Assembly: GCA_963678705.1 (NCBI GenBank)
Contig: OY783208.1
Coordinates: 13,327,782 to 13,391,781 of the forward strand
Length of the DNA stretch: 64,000 bases
Reading direction: 5' to 3'
From: Panorpa germanica
Lineage: Eukaryota; Arthropoda; Insecta; Mecoptera; Panorpidae
The notes under the pieces were generated by a model that saw nothing but the letters and a program-made list of their open reading frames with translations, was not told the DNA's origin and did not search any database. Shown in pieces: positions 31,647 through 42,944 of this stretch (position 1 is its first letter; each line of letters opens with the position of its first letter). Both the position numbers and the translations under genes were made by a program.

Positions 31647-32122
31647 GTAAAGTTTATTACGTTTATCAACTAAAAAAAATTGAAAAAAAAAAGAAATTAA
31701 AATAAAATAAAATTATTAAACGATATACAACAATTTTCAAAGCAATAACAATTCTGGTTTATCAATTATTTGGGAAGAAGTTTAATGTATATGTGACAAA
31801 GGTTTTATTTTTATGAAAAATATTGATTTGTTTAAGCAACTTAAATGGTCCCTATCTCAACGCGTAACTCAATAAAGAAACTTTTGGAGTGACCTAGTCA
31901 ACGTGGCATTGCAATTATTCACTAAAATTAACTAGAATGATGATTCGCCGGATTAAAGATAACCTTAGCGTATCAAGTAAGATTACCTTGTTAAACCTAG
32001 TAGCTAGGCCACTGCCTGCACATTACGACATGCTGATTTTTACTTTATTAACTAACTTTCAACCTAATTAAACCCTGACTTAACCAATCAATTTAATTTA
32101 ATAAATGAACTATTTATATCAG

Positions 32123-32259
32123 GTAGTTTTAACATCATCTATCCAGATGATTGCTCAGACGTGGAGTCTAGTGCTTCAGGAGTGTACATTATTCAACCGA
32201 CCGGTGCTTCTCAGGCGTTCTCAGTTTACTGTGACATTTCTGGAACTAACAAATGGACG
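32123..32259 (+). pseudogene. FREP exon, start of a fibrinogen domain
   Basis: Acceptor ATATCAG and donor ACG/GTAAGA bound an exon encoding DDCSDVESSASGVYIIQPTGA...VYCDISGTNKWT. This is the first exon of a fibrinogen C-terminal domain (C.....SG.Y.I.P....V.CD), phase 1 in and phase 0 out, exactly like exon 5 of the 44.7 kb gene. It lies downstream of the two exons above and its entry phase does not match their exit phase, so it belongs to a separate copy. The following exons are not found; a jockey remnant begins soon after. Confidence 0.72.
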
Positions 32260-32649
32260 GTAAGACATTTACTATTATTTCTATTGTTCTTATTGCCAAT
32301 ATTAGGTGAAACTTGTTTTGTTTAAAAAATAATATAAAGCAAATACTTCATAAGTTACAAAAAGTTTCCAATGCTCGTGTTCCGGTTTTTGATCTCTCCT
32401 AACAGTACGAAATGGCTAAATCTATGATCTGCAATATGATAAAGAAAAAAGATGCGCCAGGAACAGTTAATGTGGCTAAAGGAGTAGTGGTTATGCTATC
32501 AAAGGAAAGATGTCAGATGTTTTTTTTATTTTATAATAATATACCACGTTACAACCTGTTACAATAAGTATGAACTATAAGTTCCTTTGCTAAAAACGAA
32601 AATTAACCAAGACAAGAAAAAGTCGTCCAATGTCAGGTATATCTATGAA
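32260..32649. other. Non-coding
   Basis: No fibrinogen continuation found. A short unidentified open segment at about 32400-32515 lacks support. Confidence 0.35.
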
Positions 32650-33500
32650 TGACAATTAAAAAAGTTGTGGCAGCTTTAACAATGTATTTTAATACATTTT
32701 AAATATCGAAGACATGTTTGATGAATTTGTTGCTTATGAACCACGGGATAGCCATAATAGTTCTATCTGTCCTTGACTATGTTTCAAACACTAGATGTTC
32801 TCCAGAGTTCAATGCCGTAACGCTTAAATGCCGATTTAAAAACCATATTTTTACTGTTATTGAATAAATCCGATTTGCGTCCAATGAGCTAGAGTAAATT
32901 TCTGCACTTTAGATGTACTTGCATCAGTTTTTTCGTGATATTCTTTTTCTAGATTATGTGCCGATTTAAATGCATGCCTGGATACTTACTCTCTTCACAT
33001 TGAGGTATAATTTGTTCATTTAAGCATACAGGAGAACATTTGTTTCTACACAAGATAAATGAAACAACAGTTCACTTCGTCTCGTTTGCTTTAATTCGTC
33101 ACTTTATTAGCCAGTCATGAATCTCTAGTTAGAAATTTAAGTCTAGGATAGCTTGTCCTTGCTGTAATGAAACATCTGGAGTTTCATGCATAGCCAAAAG
33201 TAATGTGTCATCTGCATAATTAACTGTTGTTTTCTGGCTGTTAGTGAGTATGTCTGCAGTATATAATGTGTGCCCAAGAACACTCCATTGTGGAACTCTA
33301 GCCGATATTGAGTAAAGATGAGTAGCTTCGTCTTGAAACTTTACACTGAAACATCTGTCTTAGAGGTATGAGTAAAGTTTTCTGTAAAATGAATAAATGG
33401 GACAGGGTCTTCTTCATTTCATAAAGTAGTTCCGCGTGCCATACTTTGGCAAACGCTTGACGAATATCTAGAAAGACTCTGAACAGTATTGCTTTTTGCC
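32650..33500 (-). pseudogene. jockey-type LINE RT remnant
   Basis: On the minus strand, in shifting frames, RT motifs are seen: LDIRQAF.KVWH (near 33460), RVPQWSVLGHTLYTADI (near 33280), YADDTLLLAMH (near 33210), and further down YGIELW. The order is that of jockey ORF2. Stops and frameshifts are numerous. Confidence 0.75.
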
Positions 33501-33599
33501 AAAGCTCTCATTTATTACATTTACTACTGTATCTAATATTACATTAGATACTGTATCAAATATTGTACATGCCTGGTCCGTCTTCCTCTTTTATTTCTG

Positions 33600-34020
33600 T
33601 TGCTGAATCTCCAAATCTCTTTATTTATTATACATCTTATATCTCTTCTTGATCCTGCTATCGCTCGTCCTTTGTAATACTTCTACCCTTACTAATCCCC
33701 CACCACTCTCACTATTACGTTTTCTGCATTATTTGCTCTTTCTTTCCATCTCATTATTCCTCTTTACTTCTTTAATTGTCATCCATTTTTTATATTTTTC
33801 TTGCATCACCTCGAACTTTCTCTTTTCTCCCTCAAATTGTTGCTCTATACATAATAATTCTTCCTACTAGTCTATCAACCAACCATACCTTTTTTATGTC
33901 CATACCAAAAATCTTTTCTCTTCATCCCCATACACTTCCCATCAACGTATTCATCTTCTTTGTTTATTTGTGTTTCCCCCTTTACTTTTACCAATTCATA
34001 TCATAAGTATCTAATTTTCT
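33600..34020 (-). pseudogene. Old LINE remnant related to family L1
   Basis: The minus strand gives, over several frames, a decayed match to the L1 protein region GGDIQKRIWIYERLI...YGAEVWGWKEQEKLERIQ (here WLVDRLVGRIIMYRATI, then KFE.MQEKYKKWM). It is much more diverged than the copies at 3077 and 34630. Confidence 0.6.
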
Positions 34021-34026
34021 GTAGCT

Positions 34027-34117
34027 TCTTAATAGCACTTTTGAGTAAATCGGGTGAATTTTTACGGAAAGAAGAAGAGTTCACGATTCGATTGAACTCA
34101 AGAATAGCGCCCCAGGG
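34027..34117 (+). repeat. 90-bp repeat flanking the Harbinger remnant, left copy
   Basis: AGCACTTTTGAGTAAATCG through ATAGCGCCCCAG recurs in the same orientation at 36882-36962. The left copy abuts GGGCCCTATTACAATACAAT (34118 on), which looks like a Harbinger terminus. Confidence 0.7.
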
Positions 34118-34629
34118 GCCCTATTACAATACAATGCTCGTGATCGAACAGATTCGATCGAAACGAGTGAAGTAAGATTCGATCACAATTGAAAACACTA
34201 TTCTTGAATGTAATCGAAACTTATATTCTCCATTCGATTGTGTAGAATTTGTATTCGATTGTGTAGAACGTTTTGAATTTTTGTAAATGCGGGAAGTCCA
34301 TATTTATTTATAATATTTAAAATTATTTTAGTTCATTTTGCTTTTATTCATTTTGCTTAGGGAGAAATATCAAGGAGAAAAATTAAAAATATTGAAAAAT
34401 GGACAAAAAATGCAGGTGGATGCAATAAATCTGCAGACTGCTGCTATTAACAATCAGACTGCAGCCATACTGAATCAGACTGCAGTTTTCAACAAATTAT
34501 AGGAAAGTTATTATTTTATAAAATTAAATGTTCTTTTTCTTTTAATAAGCCTACTTCTTGTATATTACAAATTAAACATAGTGTTTTTTCATAAACATAT
34601 ATATATTCTCTTATTATAAATTTATATAT

Positions 34630-35364
34630 TTATTTATTTATATATATTAATTGTGTGTGCCTTTCGGCTTTACAATCTACAGTATTATATTTCTAATACA
34701 TTTCATTCCTATATACATTCAAACTTAAAACTAAACTTAAAATATTCTAGACTTTTACTACTTCCAAAAGTGCTTTCTGCTTCTTCTTCTTTTGACCCTC
34801 TCTATTATTCTCCACCAGCTTATTTATTCTCCTGTTTTTCCTTTCCTTCTTACTATTTCCGCCATCCACCTCTTTCCTTCACTGCCTCCCTTTAATAGCT
34901 GGCCAATATTCCTTTCGCTTGCTACTTTTTCCTTACACTCAAACTTAATGTGCTCCAGTGTTTCGTCCTCCGCTCCACACATTCTACATTTTCTTTCCTC
35001 ACTCTTTTCCCAGTATCTGTTTCCTTTTTCCTCATTTCCCAATCTAAACCTTGCTGTTCTTCTTATGTGTTTTATGTCTTTTTCTATAAGGTACTGAGGC
35101 ACATTATTTTCCCATAACCTCTTATACCTTTTATTGTAGTTACTTTTTTCTATTTTTCCCATTCTCTCCTGCTGTTGTGTCTCCTTATCCCTTCTCCTTA
35201 GCTCCTCTGCCACACTTGCGCCACCTTCACTTCTCCTCTCTGCCTCCTCGATCGCCATTCCATTCCTTTCAAAGTATTCTTTTCTCTTTTTTGGACCTCC
35301 TCCCCCCCCCCATTCTTTATGTTATCCTCTCTTATTTTCTTTAAAATTTTGCTTTCCGCTCTGT
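34630..35364 (-). mobile_element. 5'-truncated non-LTR retrotransposon (family L1), second copy
   Basis: Nearly identical to 3460-4190 in reverse orientation, including the CCHC motif near the C-terminus and the 3' UTR. Target duplication ATAAATTTATATAT (34616-34629 and 35365-35378). A G-run of nine near 35307 shifts the frame relative to copy 1. Inserted within the Harbinger region. Confidence 0.9.
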
Positions 35365-35462
35365 ATAAATTTATATATGATATTGATAATATATGAATAT
35401 TCACATATTCTCTTATAAATAAAATCTATTAATTAGAGTTTTCTGACTACGCCTTGCTTTTG

Positions 35463-36813
35463 CTAAAAGAGCATTATTGATACTTGTTCTTCTATAGATG
35501 ATTCACCCATTACATTTAGCATCTCATGTTGATTCATATATAGCCCTTCCATAAGATCGTCGTCTGACGACACCGGCACATCTTCTATATTATTGTCCAT
35601 ACATATATTATGCAAAATGCAACAGGTGTTTATTATTTTTGCAGCTGTTAATGGATGATAATGCAGTGTGCGGTGTTTCAAGCAGCATCTAAAGCGCATC
35701 TTTAATATGCTGTTAACCTGCTCGATTATGCTACGTGTAGAACTATGTTTAGCATTGTAACGAGCCTCAGGAGAATCTGGATCTGCATTTGAGAGCGGCG
35801 TCATCCATGGTCATCCATGGTCGTAGTGCATATCCAGAATCACCTATAAATAAAGTTATTTATTACACTAATTCCTTATTATTAGTAATTATTGTAATAG
35901 TACCTAGTAAAAAGTAATTATTTGGTTTATGCTGATGCAGTTGCAGTTATTCCATATATGGGAATAATGCGCACTTCCTGGAAATTTCGCGTTAACACCA
36001 ATGATTTTTTTATTTGCATCACAAATCTAGAAATTTATTATAATTGGTAAATACGAGTACGTTCAATATTCAATGATAAGATTACTGTAAGACATTAAAT
36101 TATACCAATTGCACATTGATGTAGTGGTTGTAGTATCCCTTTCTGTTCACAAACAAATGTTCTGGACATTCTGGATCCGACGAAGGTGGTAAAAATATGT
36201 CCACATGAGTGCAATAAATGCAACCTATGACTCCTGGAAAGCCTCCTTAAAATGTTATTTGAACCATAGGCATTAACAGATTTAAGTGCTAACTAACAAA
36301 CTAACTGACAAAAGTTAAAATAACTTACTCAGATCTTACTCGGTTCTTATTTCATTTTTCTATAGTGTTCGGAAATTGAATATGTTGTTGTAGCATTCCA
36401 CTATCGTAAACGGCATTTATGACTTCAGTAATGCTCCGGCTAACAAAGGGCTGACTCATGGAGATATACTTATTCTCTCCCATATCTTGCTGGTGGCTTC
36501 CAGCACCAAAGAAGCGGATCAATAAAGAGAACTTTGATTAAAATTAGCAGTTAAATTAAAATATATTTTACTTTTATTTCCGGATCTAAGGAAGAAGACC
36601 TTGTTTTAGGTTTCATGAAAGGTATCAAGTTCTCGTTCAAATCCTTTACTAAATCTTTAGAAAGACGAAACAGCCTAAAAATTTCTTATCACTCATTTCG
36701 AAAGCATCTTCATATTGGTTGTACTTTCTCAGCTGAATTTCATTTTCCATATAATTTAACTCCGCTGCTTCTAAAGCTAAATTATTTAAAGCCATACTTC
36801 TTAGAGAAGTCAT
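35463..36813 (-). pseudogene. PIF/Harbinger transposase (HARBI1-like), inactivated
   Basis: On the minus strand, from an ATG at 36813: an N-terminal segment (LFRLSKDLVKDLNENLIPFMKP, entered after a frameshift), LIRFFGAGSHQQ and SQPFVSRSITEVI (near 36540-36400), [14 protein letters not shown] (near 36220), [35 protein letters not shown] (near 36020), GDSGYALRPW (near 35840) and SSTRSIIEQVNSILKMRFRCC...CCILHNIC (near 35740-35600). These are the DDE nuclease signatures of HARBI1. Lesions: the catalytic Asp of GCIDCTH is replaced by Tyr (TAT at 36214-36216), and a 10-bp tandem duplication (GTCATCCATG twice, near 35802-35821) shifts the frame after GDSGYALRPW. Confidence 0.85.
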
Positions 36814-36881
36814 TTTTATTGAATTAATATAAGGCGCAATAAAAAGTAATAGAACAATTTTAATTTAAATTCTCAGGAAAA

Positions 36882-36962
36882 GCACTTTTGAGTAAATCGA
36901 GTGATTTTTACGGAAAGAAGAAGAGTTTACGGTTCGATTGAACTCAGGAATAGCGCCCCAGG
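36882..36962 (+). repeat. 90-bp repeat flanking the Harbinger remnant, right copy
   Basis: Same orientation as 34027-34117 with a few substitutions. The P-element-like remnant starts immediately after it. Confidence 0.7.
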
Positions 36963-38097
36963 TTTATCTAAATATTCTTTATATCGATATGTGTATTTTT
37001 ACAAATATTACCAATATAAATTATTATTTGCTGGTATAAATGATTTCCTGGTTAATTATTTGACGGATGTAGTTAAAACATTGCCACTTTAAAACAGAGC
37101 GTGTTCCTTTCTATTTGATGAAAAGTTTTTAATGCCAGGTAACAACTGCAACTTATTTATCAACTTATACGAGAACTTATTTGGTAATAACTTAATTTTT
37201 GTTTTCAGGTTTAAAGTATCATGCGAGTATATCCGGTTTTCAAGATTTGTCAGATGGTATTGCTTCTTCGCGATTTTGTGACCATGCTTCGCTGTTTATG
37301 GCAACTGGACTATGAAGCTGGAAAATTCCATTTTCTTACTACTGTTGTGAGACCAGTACCAAAACCCCTGATCTGGTCAGAATCATTAAGGGAGGGTTTA
37401 GGGTTTTTTGTCTTATCTTATTGTTTAACATTTCAAGAATATGTCCTTAAAATTTTAAGCCGATCTAAGCAATATTCTTGAAGTTATTGTCTCATTAATC
37501 CGGTATGTTACATCGTATACAGTTTATTCATTGCTATTGTCCTGACGTCCCGATTCATTTCAAACTTCGTACACATTTTCAACATATAAAATACCAATCC
37601 CCAACGTTTAGATAAAAACATTTTTTACATTAAGGGTGTTTCCCACCCACAAAATGGCGGAATTTTTCGTGGAAAATAACAGTTCACACTTAAGATGGCC
37701 GCCAACAATTTTTAAATGAAAAACAAAATTATCAGAGACCGTTTGGGGGAAAAATTGATTATAATTTAACTAAATTTTAATGGTTTTTCATTTTGAGATA
37801 ATTTCCGGCCGAGTTATAGTGAACACCGCAAATTGTCTTTTTCCAAAGACCTTCTGGAGGAAGCTTTGTTACCGGCTTATGCTTTAATATTGCTGCATGA
37901 TAAAATTATACAACATAGTCAGAAGTCTGCTCAATAATGTACAAAGGTTCGAATAAAATTGCTCAATCTATACTTGAGAGCTGAAACCCTAAACCCTCCC
38001 TTAAAAAAGTTGTGAAGAGCATTGTATCGACGGGTCCAGAACCTTAAATACTTGTTTGCGACCAAGGGTCTACAAATATTGCCGCAATTAAATACAT
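36963..38097 (+). pseudogene. P-element/THAP9-like transposase remnant
   Basis: A first exon ends LFDEKFLMP at a donor CAG/GTAACA (exon end 37138); the next starts at 37209 (acceptor TTTCAG), giving GLKYHASISGFQDLSDG, then DHASLFMATGL, SWKIPFSYY, a stretch split by a MITE (37390-38000), and ILVCDQGSTNIAAIKY. The FDE motif, the WK-P--Y segment and the DQG--N motif are those of P-element and THAP9 transposases. In-frame TGA and TAA codons interrupt it. Removing the MITE with one TTAA restores the frame (deduced, not seen). The outer element at 38101 truncates it. Confidence 0.65.
37390..38000 (+). mobile_element. MITE with 17-bp perfect terminal inverted repeats, TSD TTAA
   Basis: Ends GGGAGGGTTTAGGGTTT (37390-37406) and its exact inverse (37984-38000), flanked by TTAA at 37386-37389 and 38001-38004. 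611 bp, no coding. A TTAA target is typical of piggyBac-like MITEs; family not determined. Confidence 0.85.
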
Positions 38098-38598
38098 TAA
38101 GGCCCGGTTTTATGGTTTGTCTTACTACCGAACTAAATAGCTAACCCCCGAATTAAACGAAAAATGTGTTTTATCATCAAGGATTAACGCTAAATCGGAA
38201 CTAAAATCGCGGAGTAACAAATCCCGTCATAAATCTAGGTTTAAATCAGGTTTAAATCAGGTTTAAATATGTTAACATACAATAAGTGTGCAACAGAGAT
38301 AAAATATCATGCTATCTCAGTCAGTTTAGTTGTCATTATACAGCATTATTCAGGTTATAATATTAATAAATTAAATTGTTCATTATTAAATACAGCTACA
38401 CCTTTTGTTTTTCACTTTGTAAAAAAAACTACTGCATTTTTGTATGTTTTATTATTCTTATTGTATTCTCAAAACATGTCAAAATCACTACGTAATAATT
38501 ATTTTACCACTTTTAATTAATCAATTGGAGATATTGAGGGATAAAGTTGAAATTTCAAAATTAATTGACAGATTTTTTGCTTAATACTAGCTTATTTA

Positions 38599-40300
38599 GG
38601 GCCTTATTTTGCAACTCTGACAACAACGTCGTGTCGTCGTGTACCAGTCCGACACACGACGACACGACGCTGAATTTTGAAAACGGCATTTTGAATGACA
38701 TTTCATGGCAGGAGTGTGTCTAGAAAACGCCGTGAATACGACGCTATTTACCAGGCATCTAATAAGGTGCCTGGTAACACTAATCAGACGTCGGACTTGG
38801 TAGAAATCTATACTATTCTATATAAAAATCTAATCTTTTTTGAAATATTGAATGGTATTGAACATAAATCATATGAAAATACAGTAATTTTTGTACAAGT
38901 TAAAGAAAAGTGATCTAGCTAATTAAATAATTGCCTATAATTTTTTTTAATATAAGGTAAGTATATTTGCAAATACGAATTATGTTTTAATATTTTTTAT
39001 TTAGCATATTTAATACTTTGACTTTAAAAAATTATAGGTTAGGATTATTTGACAGGAGCAACAAACGATTATAATAATGTAGTTATTTAACAGTTTCGAT
39101 GATGTGCTTCTTTAGGTAATTGCTGCTTACCATCAAGAATACCTAAGATGAATAACATTGAGATCTTGTATTGATCCATTTTAAATAGCTTTAGATTTTC
39201 GAAGAAAATAGTTAATATGATAATCGCAACACTGAAGCCGCACGCGCCAAAACAAATTAGAAGATCTGCTGTATCTTTTAATAGCAAGGTTAAAAGTTAT
39301 ATTGATAGAAGATATGTTTTTATAATATAATTATACGATTGTAGTAGGTTTCTGTGTTTTTAATTGTTATTCTAATGTTTTAGTTCTTTGTCGCTCTACA
39401 GTTCTTTGCATGAAGGTTATCAACGAGTTGTAGGAGGAAAATACAATTTATCACTTTCACAGATGATCGTTAGTAAAAGTATACATCCAGTCTGATTTGA
39501 TAATGAAATACTTGATGCCTAAATACATCCGATTCCCGAAATGAAAAGAATAATATCAAAGCTGTGTAGTATTATATGAAAACAACGATATCTATATCTT
39601 ATATATTTTTATGTATAAACCTGTCATTGCAGATTTTACAATAAATACATCATGCAGAGAGTAATAGGTGCTACAGATGGTACACATATACGAATAGTGA
39701 ACCTCTTTGATCCTGTATACCCTCCACCCTACCCATATATGCACATATGAATAGATGGAGTTATTATAGTATAAATGTTGAAGTGTTAAATGAAACAAAA
39801 TGTACTTGTATTACTCTGAGGAGTGTTGTTGAATTATGTTATATTGTTAATATTATTAGTTTGTATCATATATTTCCAATTTCCAAATTATGAATTATAC
39901 GTACAGAATTATTATAGTATAATAAATTAATTGCAATACATGTTGTATTTATTTTCCTGTAACTTTAGGTGTCTCATTGTTATTTTCGCATTTTATCATT
40001 AAATGAATTTTTATACAAACGTTTGTACTGTTAAATACAAGTGTATTTTATTTATTAATCAAAACATTTTGAATTTAAAAAGGACTTTTTTTGGTTAATA
40101 TTTTAAATTTTTGTTGGTAACTTCACCTATGTTTTAAACCAATCGACTTAGACGTCTGATAGTTACCAAACACATCCGACGGGGCTTTCACAATGCCTAA
40201 ATTGATGGCACGACACCAGACCGTCGTGAAACAGCCCCGTCGGATACAAATACGAACGCGACGCCTGGTCTCTACCCGACGAAGTTGCAAAATAAGCGCC
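38599..40300 (+). mobile_element. Inner Harbinger-like element, TSD TTA
   Basis: Begins GGGCCTTATTTTGCAACT and ends in the inverse of GGCGCTTATTTTGCAACT. TTA flanks both sides (38596-38598, 40301-40303), the Harbinger target duplicate. The inner copy still has a recognisable motif GATDGTHIRI (near 39672-39705), the first catalytic Asp region of a HARBI1 nuclease, but no long ORF. Confidence 0.8.
39640..39760 (+). pseudogene. HARBI1-like nuclease exon in the inner element
   Basis: Encodes QRVIGATDGTHIRI followed by FDPVYPPPYPY. GAxDGTHI is the catalytic Asp motif of Harbinger nucleases; the rest is lost. Confidence 0.55.
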
Positions 40301-40507
40301 TTAGATTCAAACTAATTTACTTAGTTAGGATTCGTACCATATGGCTTAAAAATTTAATAATTTATATACTGGCAATATTTAAAAAAAAATACAAATTTTG
40401 AAAAAAAGTTGGTCAAATTTGTAAAATTAATATAGGACGAGTTTATTTATTATTTCAATTTAAAAATGGTATTAAATTTTGACATGAAGTTCAAGCCACA
40501 CACAAAA

Positions 40508-40545
40508 AACAGACGTCGCTTGCGACGGGGGTAAAAGCTAGTATT
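40508..40545 (+). mobile_element. Helitron-like 3' terminus
   Basis: CGTCGC-TT-GCGACG forms a 6-bp hairpin; 10 nt later comes CTAG followed by T. A hairpin 10-12 nt before a CTRR end is the Helitron 3' signature. A second copy on the opposite strand is at 61096-61140 (ACTAGCTTTTACCCCCGTCG...). Only the ends are recognisable; no Rep/helicase gene is seen. Confidence 0.65.
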
Positions 40546-40553
40546 GCTATAAT

Positions 40554-40733
40554 GGAGAAAGAACAAGAGCCACCAGAAGATCAAGATCCAGAAACAAGAG
40601 TGTCCCTTGCAAGAGCTATTTCCGAAGGGAATATTCCTCCTAGTGTTGAAGATATTGGAAGCAGAAATGCATTCATTTCCTATTTTCGTGATTTAATTAG
40701 AAACAGTTTTACCTAATTAAATCAATTAATATA
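40554..40733 (+). pseudogene. Harbinger transposase C-terminal fragment
   Basis: Immediately after the Helitron-like end, an ORF reads SLARAISEGNIPPSVED...AFISYFRDLIRN and a stop. This resembles the C-terminal tail of HARBI1-like proteins (G...R..[LI]...[YF]F). It precedes the catalytic exons at 41390 on the same strand, so it belongs to a different copy. Confidence 0.45.
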
Positions 40734-41389
40734 TAATGATTATATTATTATCTAATATATAAATATATACGAGTATATTTTTTATACTATGCTTGATTAG
40801 GGATTAATTTTACATTTTAAAACATAGCATAGATACCCTTAATAATCTTAATAAACTGTTCTTTAATTTTTTTCTTGTTCTACAAAAGTGTTTGGCTGCT
40901 AATTTCCCAGAATCATTTTTCACAGCCATATACGAGAATATAAGTTCAAGGTTTTGCTTATACCTCTGAAAGAAGCTTCTTCTAATATTTATTTTGCTTT
41001 ATTTATATGAAAATTTGGAAAAAAATCGACCAAATTATAAGGTCACCGTTTGCGTTGACTTTAAAATATTTCATCGCTGAATCTTTGAGAAATGTCAAAC
41101 AATTTTAATACACAGTATTCAAGTGAAAGTGTTTTTATAAATATATGTTTATAAATGTTTTCATATTTGCTGTAGTTGGAGGATTCTACAAAAAAGTAGA
41201 AAAGAAGTTAGTATTTATTTGTTTACATATGAATATATAAATATAAATAAATCAGAAAGTGAGGTTATCTTTTTTGTCAATTATTGCTTCAGGTAAATTA
41301 GGGTAAGTTAATTATTCTTTAAATTTATTGTTTATAATTGGTAATTTTTAATGACAATACTTTATTATAAATCTTTATTTAGCTTCTAT

Positions 41390-41692
41390 GAAAAATTTGA
41401 AGTTCCTAGAGATCTTGGGGGGTCATAGACTGCGTACACGTTAGAATTGTTTTGTCAATGGTTTACGATAAGGATTATTCTGCATTTGCTTATCCTGGCA
41501 GTAATGTTAGCACAAAGTTTAAAGCTGTAAGTATATGCTTGGAGATAATAATTGATGTACAGTTGTTGCTTTATATTATAAATGAAGCACATTATCATTA
41601 TAGGTATGCGATTCAAATCTGATATTGTTGGCAGTAAAGGCAAGGTACAAAGGATCAATGCGTGACTATGGAATTTGGAATCTAAAAATTAT
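41390..41692 (+). pseudogene. Harbinger nuclease exons of the outer element
   Basis: Exon to about 41526 (donor GCT/GTAAGT) encodes GVIDCVHVRIV...FAYPGSNVSTKFKA. The next exon from about 41604 (acceptor TTATAG) gives VCDSNLILLAVKARYKGSMRDYGIWN and a stop. These correspond to the GxIDCTHV and VCD...PGS.HDS.IW motifs of HARBI1 nucleases. A run of six G near 41415 puts GVIDC out of frame with its upstream sequence, so it is broken. Confidence 0.55.
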
Positions 41693-42266
41693 AATAGCAT
41701 AGAATTTATATGCTTAATAAAGAATAAGATAGACACAAAACACAGCACATGGATGTTACCTTACATGTAATATTTTGCTTCAGCAAAATCTAGTAATATT
41801 TAATTATAATGAGTAAATTTTGTTATATTAGATAACCTTTGACACATGTAACTGTGTTTAGCGGGTACAATAATTACTTATTTTAATGAAATGAATTTGT
41901 AAAATATATTTTAAGTAATTACAATATTTTGTATTACATATTTTAATGTCCTTTGTATAATATATTGTAGTCAATATAAATGAACAACTCTGGTTTTCTT
42001 TAGCAACACACTTCTAATTATTGTACAACATATTCTAACATGTAAATGAATTGGCAATTAATACAGTACAAAGTATAATTCATATTTGTATAATTTATTT
42101 TATTTGATATTATGCTGTTAATGGTTTGAGAACTAAAATAAGAGTGAACCCTTACGACATTGAGACACAACAAAGCACCAAATTAAATAATTGCAAACTA
42201 TGTAAATAAAATAGATGATTATTCAAACAATATAACATGTCTGGGGCTGTAAAATTAAAGATGCTT

Positions 42267-42548
42267 TTACTTCTTGTACATCAGCAGTGTTACTTTCAGT
42301 ATAGTTGCTGTAAGAGTATTGACGAGATTTCGATCCCTACAATTAAGCAATTCTGCTAATTCCTTCCACATATCTTTTAAATATGATGGATTAGAAGGAA
42401 TAACTTTATTTTGTCTGAACTCCGGATGCTCAGACAAAAAATCAACATATAAATTATATTGTATAATTGAAGTTTTTACTTTTCTTGTGAGTTCCATATT
42501 TCTTGAAAAAATTTTGACAAGTATACACCGTGTATTCGTACTTGTCAA
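42267..42548 (-). CDS. Myb/SANT-like (MADF-type) protein of the Harbinger-like element
   Basis: 93 codons. A trihelix-like core reads YVDFLSEHPEFRQNKVIPSN...YLKDMWKELAELLN. Harbinger elements commonly carry a second gene for a Myb/SANT DNA-binding partner that recruits the transposase to its TIRs; location and orientation opposite the nuclease exons fit. The C-terminal third of a typical Myb/SANT domain (the W...W.D.K part) is missing, so it may be an exon or decayed. Confidence 0.5.
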   Translation of the reverse strand: MTSTNTRCILVKIFSRNMELTRKVKTSIIQYNLYVDFLSEHPEFRQNKVIPSNPSYLKDMWKELAELLNCRDRNLVNTLTATILKVTLLMYKK

Positions 42549-42944
42549 GTTTTTGAATTTTTAAATATTTGAATATTTTGAATGTCGTGATTGATCAAAT
42601 ATTTCTAAAATTGATGAAAATGATGTGATGAAATTGAATACCAGTTTATACTGCTTCACTGCTGTATATTATAAGGGCGATGGAAAATTTTGCATACAGA
42701 ATACCACTTTAGATATTTTAAATACAGCGACCTTATTCTATCGATGAAAAAATTAAATATTTCCACCGCTGAAATAATAAGGTCGATTTTTTGAAAAGAT
42801 ACAGAATAAGGCCCTTAGAGTGATGGTTTAAATCTCTACTAGAATGATGGTTTAAGTCTCTACTAGAATGATGGTTTAAGTCTCTACTAACTAACTCCGG
42901 GTTTCATAATCTGGGTAAATAGAAAACTATAAAACCGCCCCTTA

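Larger units (their letters stand above)
38101..42941 (+). mobile_element. PIF/Harbinger-like element (outer) with nested insertions
   Basis: Terminal inverted repeats GGCCCGGTTTTAT (left, 38101) and the inverse of GGGGCGGTTTTAT (right, ending 42941) match at 15 of 18 positions. Both ends abut TTAA (38097-38100 and 42942-42945). Subterminal short tandems occur at both ends: three TCAGGTTTAAA copies near 38240 and three ATGATGGTTTAAGTCTCTACT copies near 42825-42890. Inside are transposase exons at 41390-41690, a Myb/SANT-like gene at 42267-42548, an inner TIR element (38599-40300) and a Helitron-like 3' end (40508). Confidence 0.7.

Noticed and set aside
34653-35097. Plus-strand Ser/Phe-rich ORFs at 34653-35097 and minus-strand ORFs at 3094-4168
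   Set aside because: Antisense shadows of the purine-rich L1 LINE coding strand.
37390-38000. TTTAGGG motifs as interstitial telomere repeats
   Set aside because: They occur once per end, inside a perfect inverted repeat with a TTAA duplicate; they are MITE ends, not telomere arrays.
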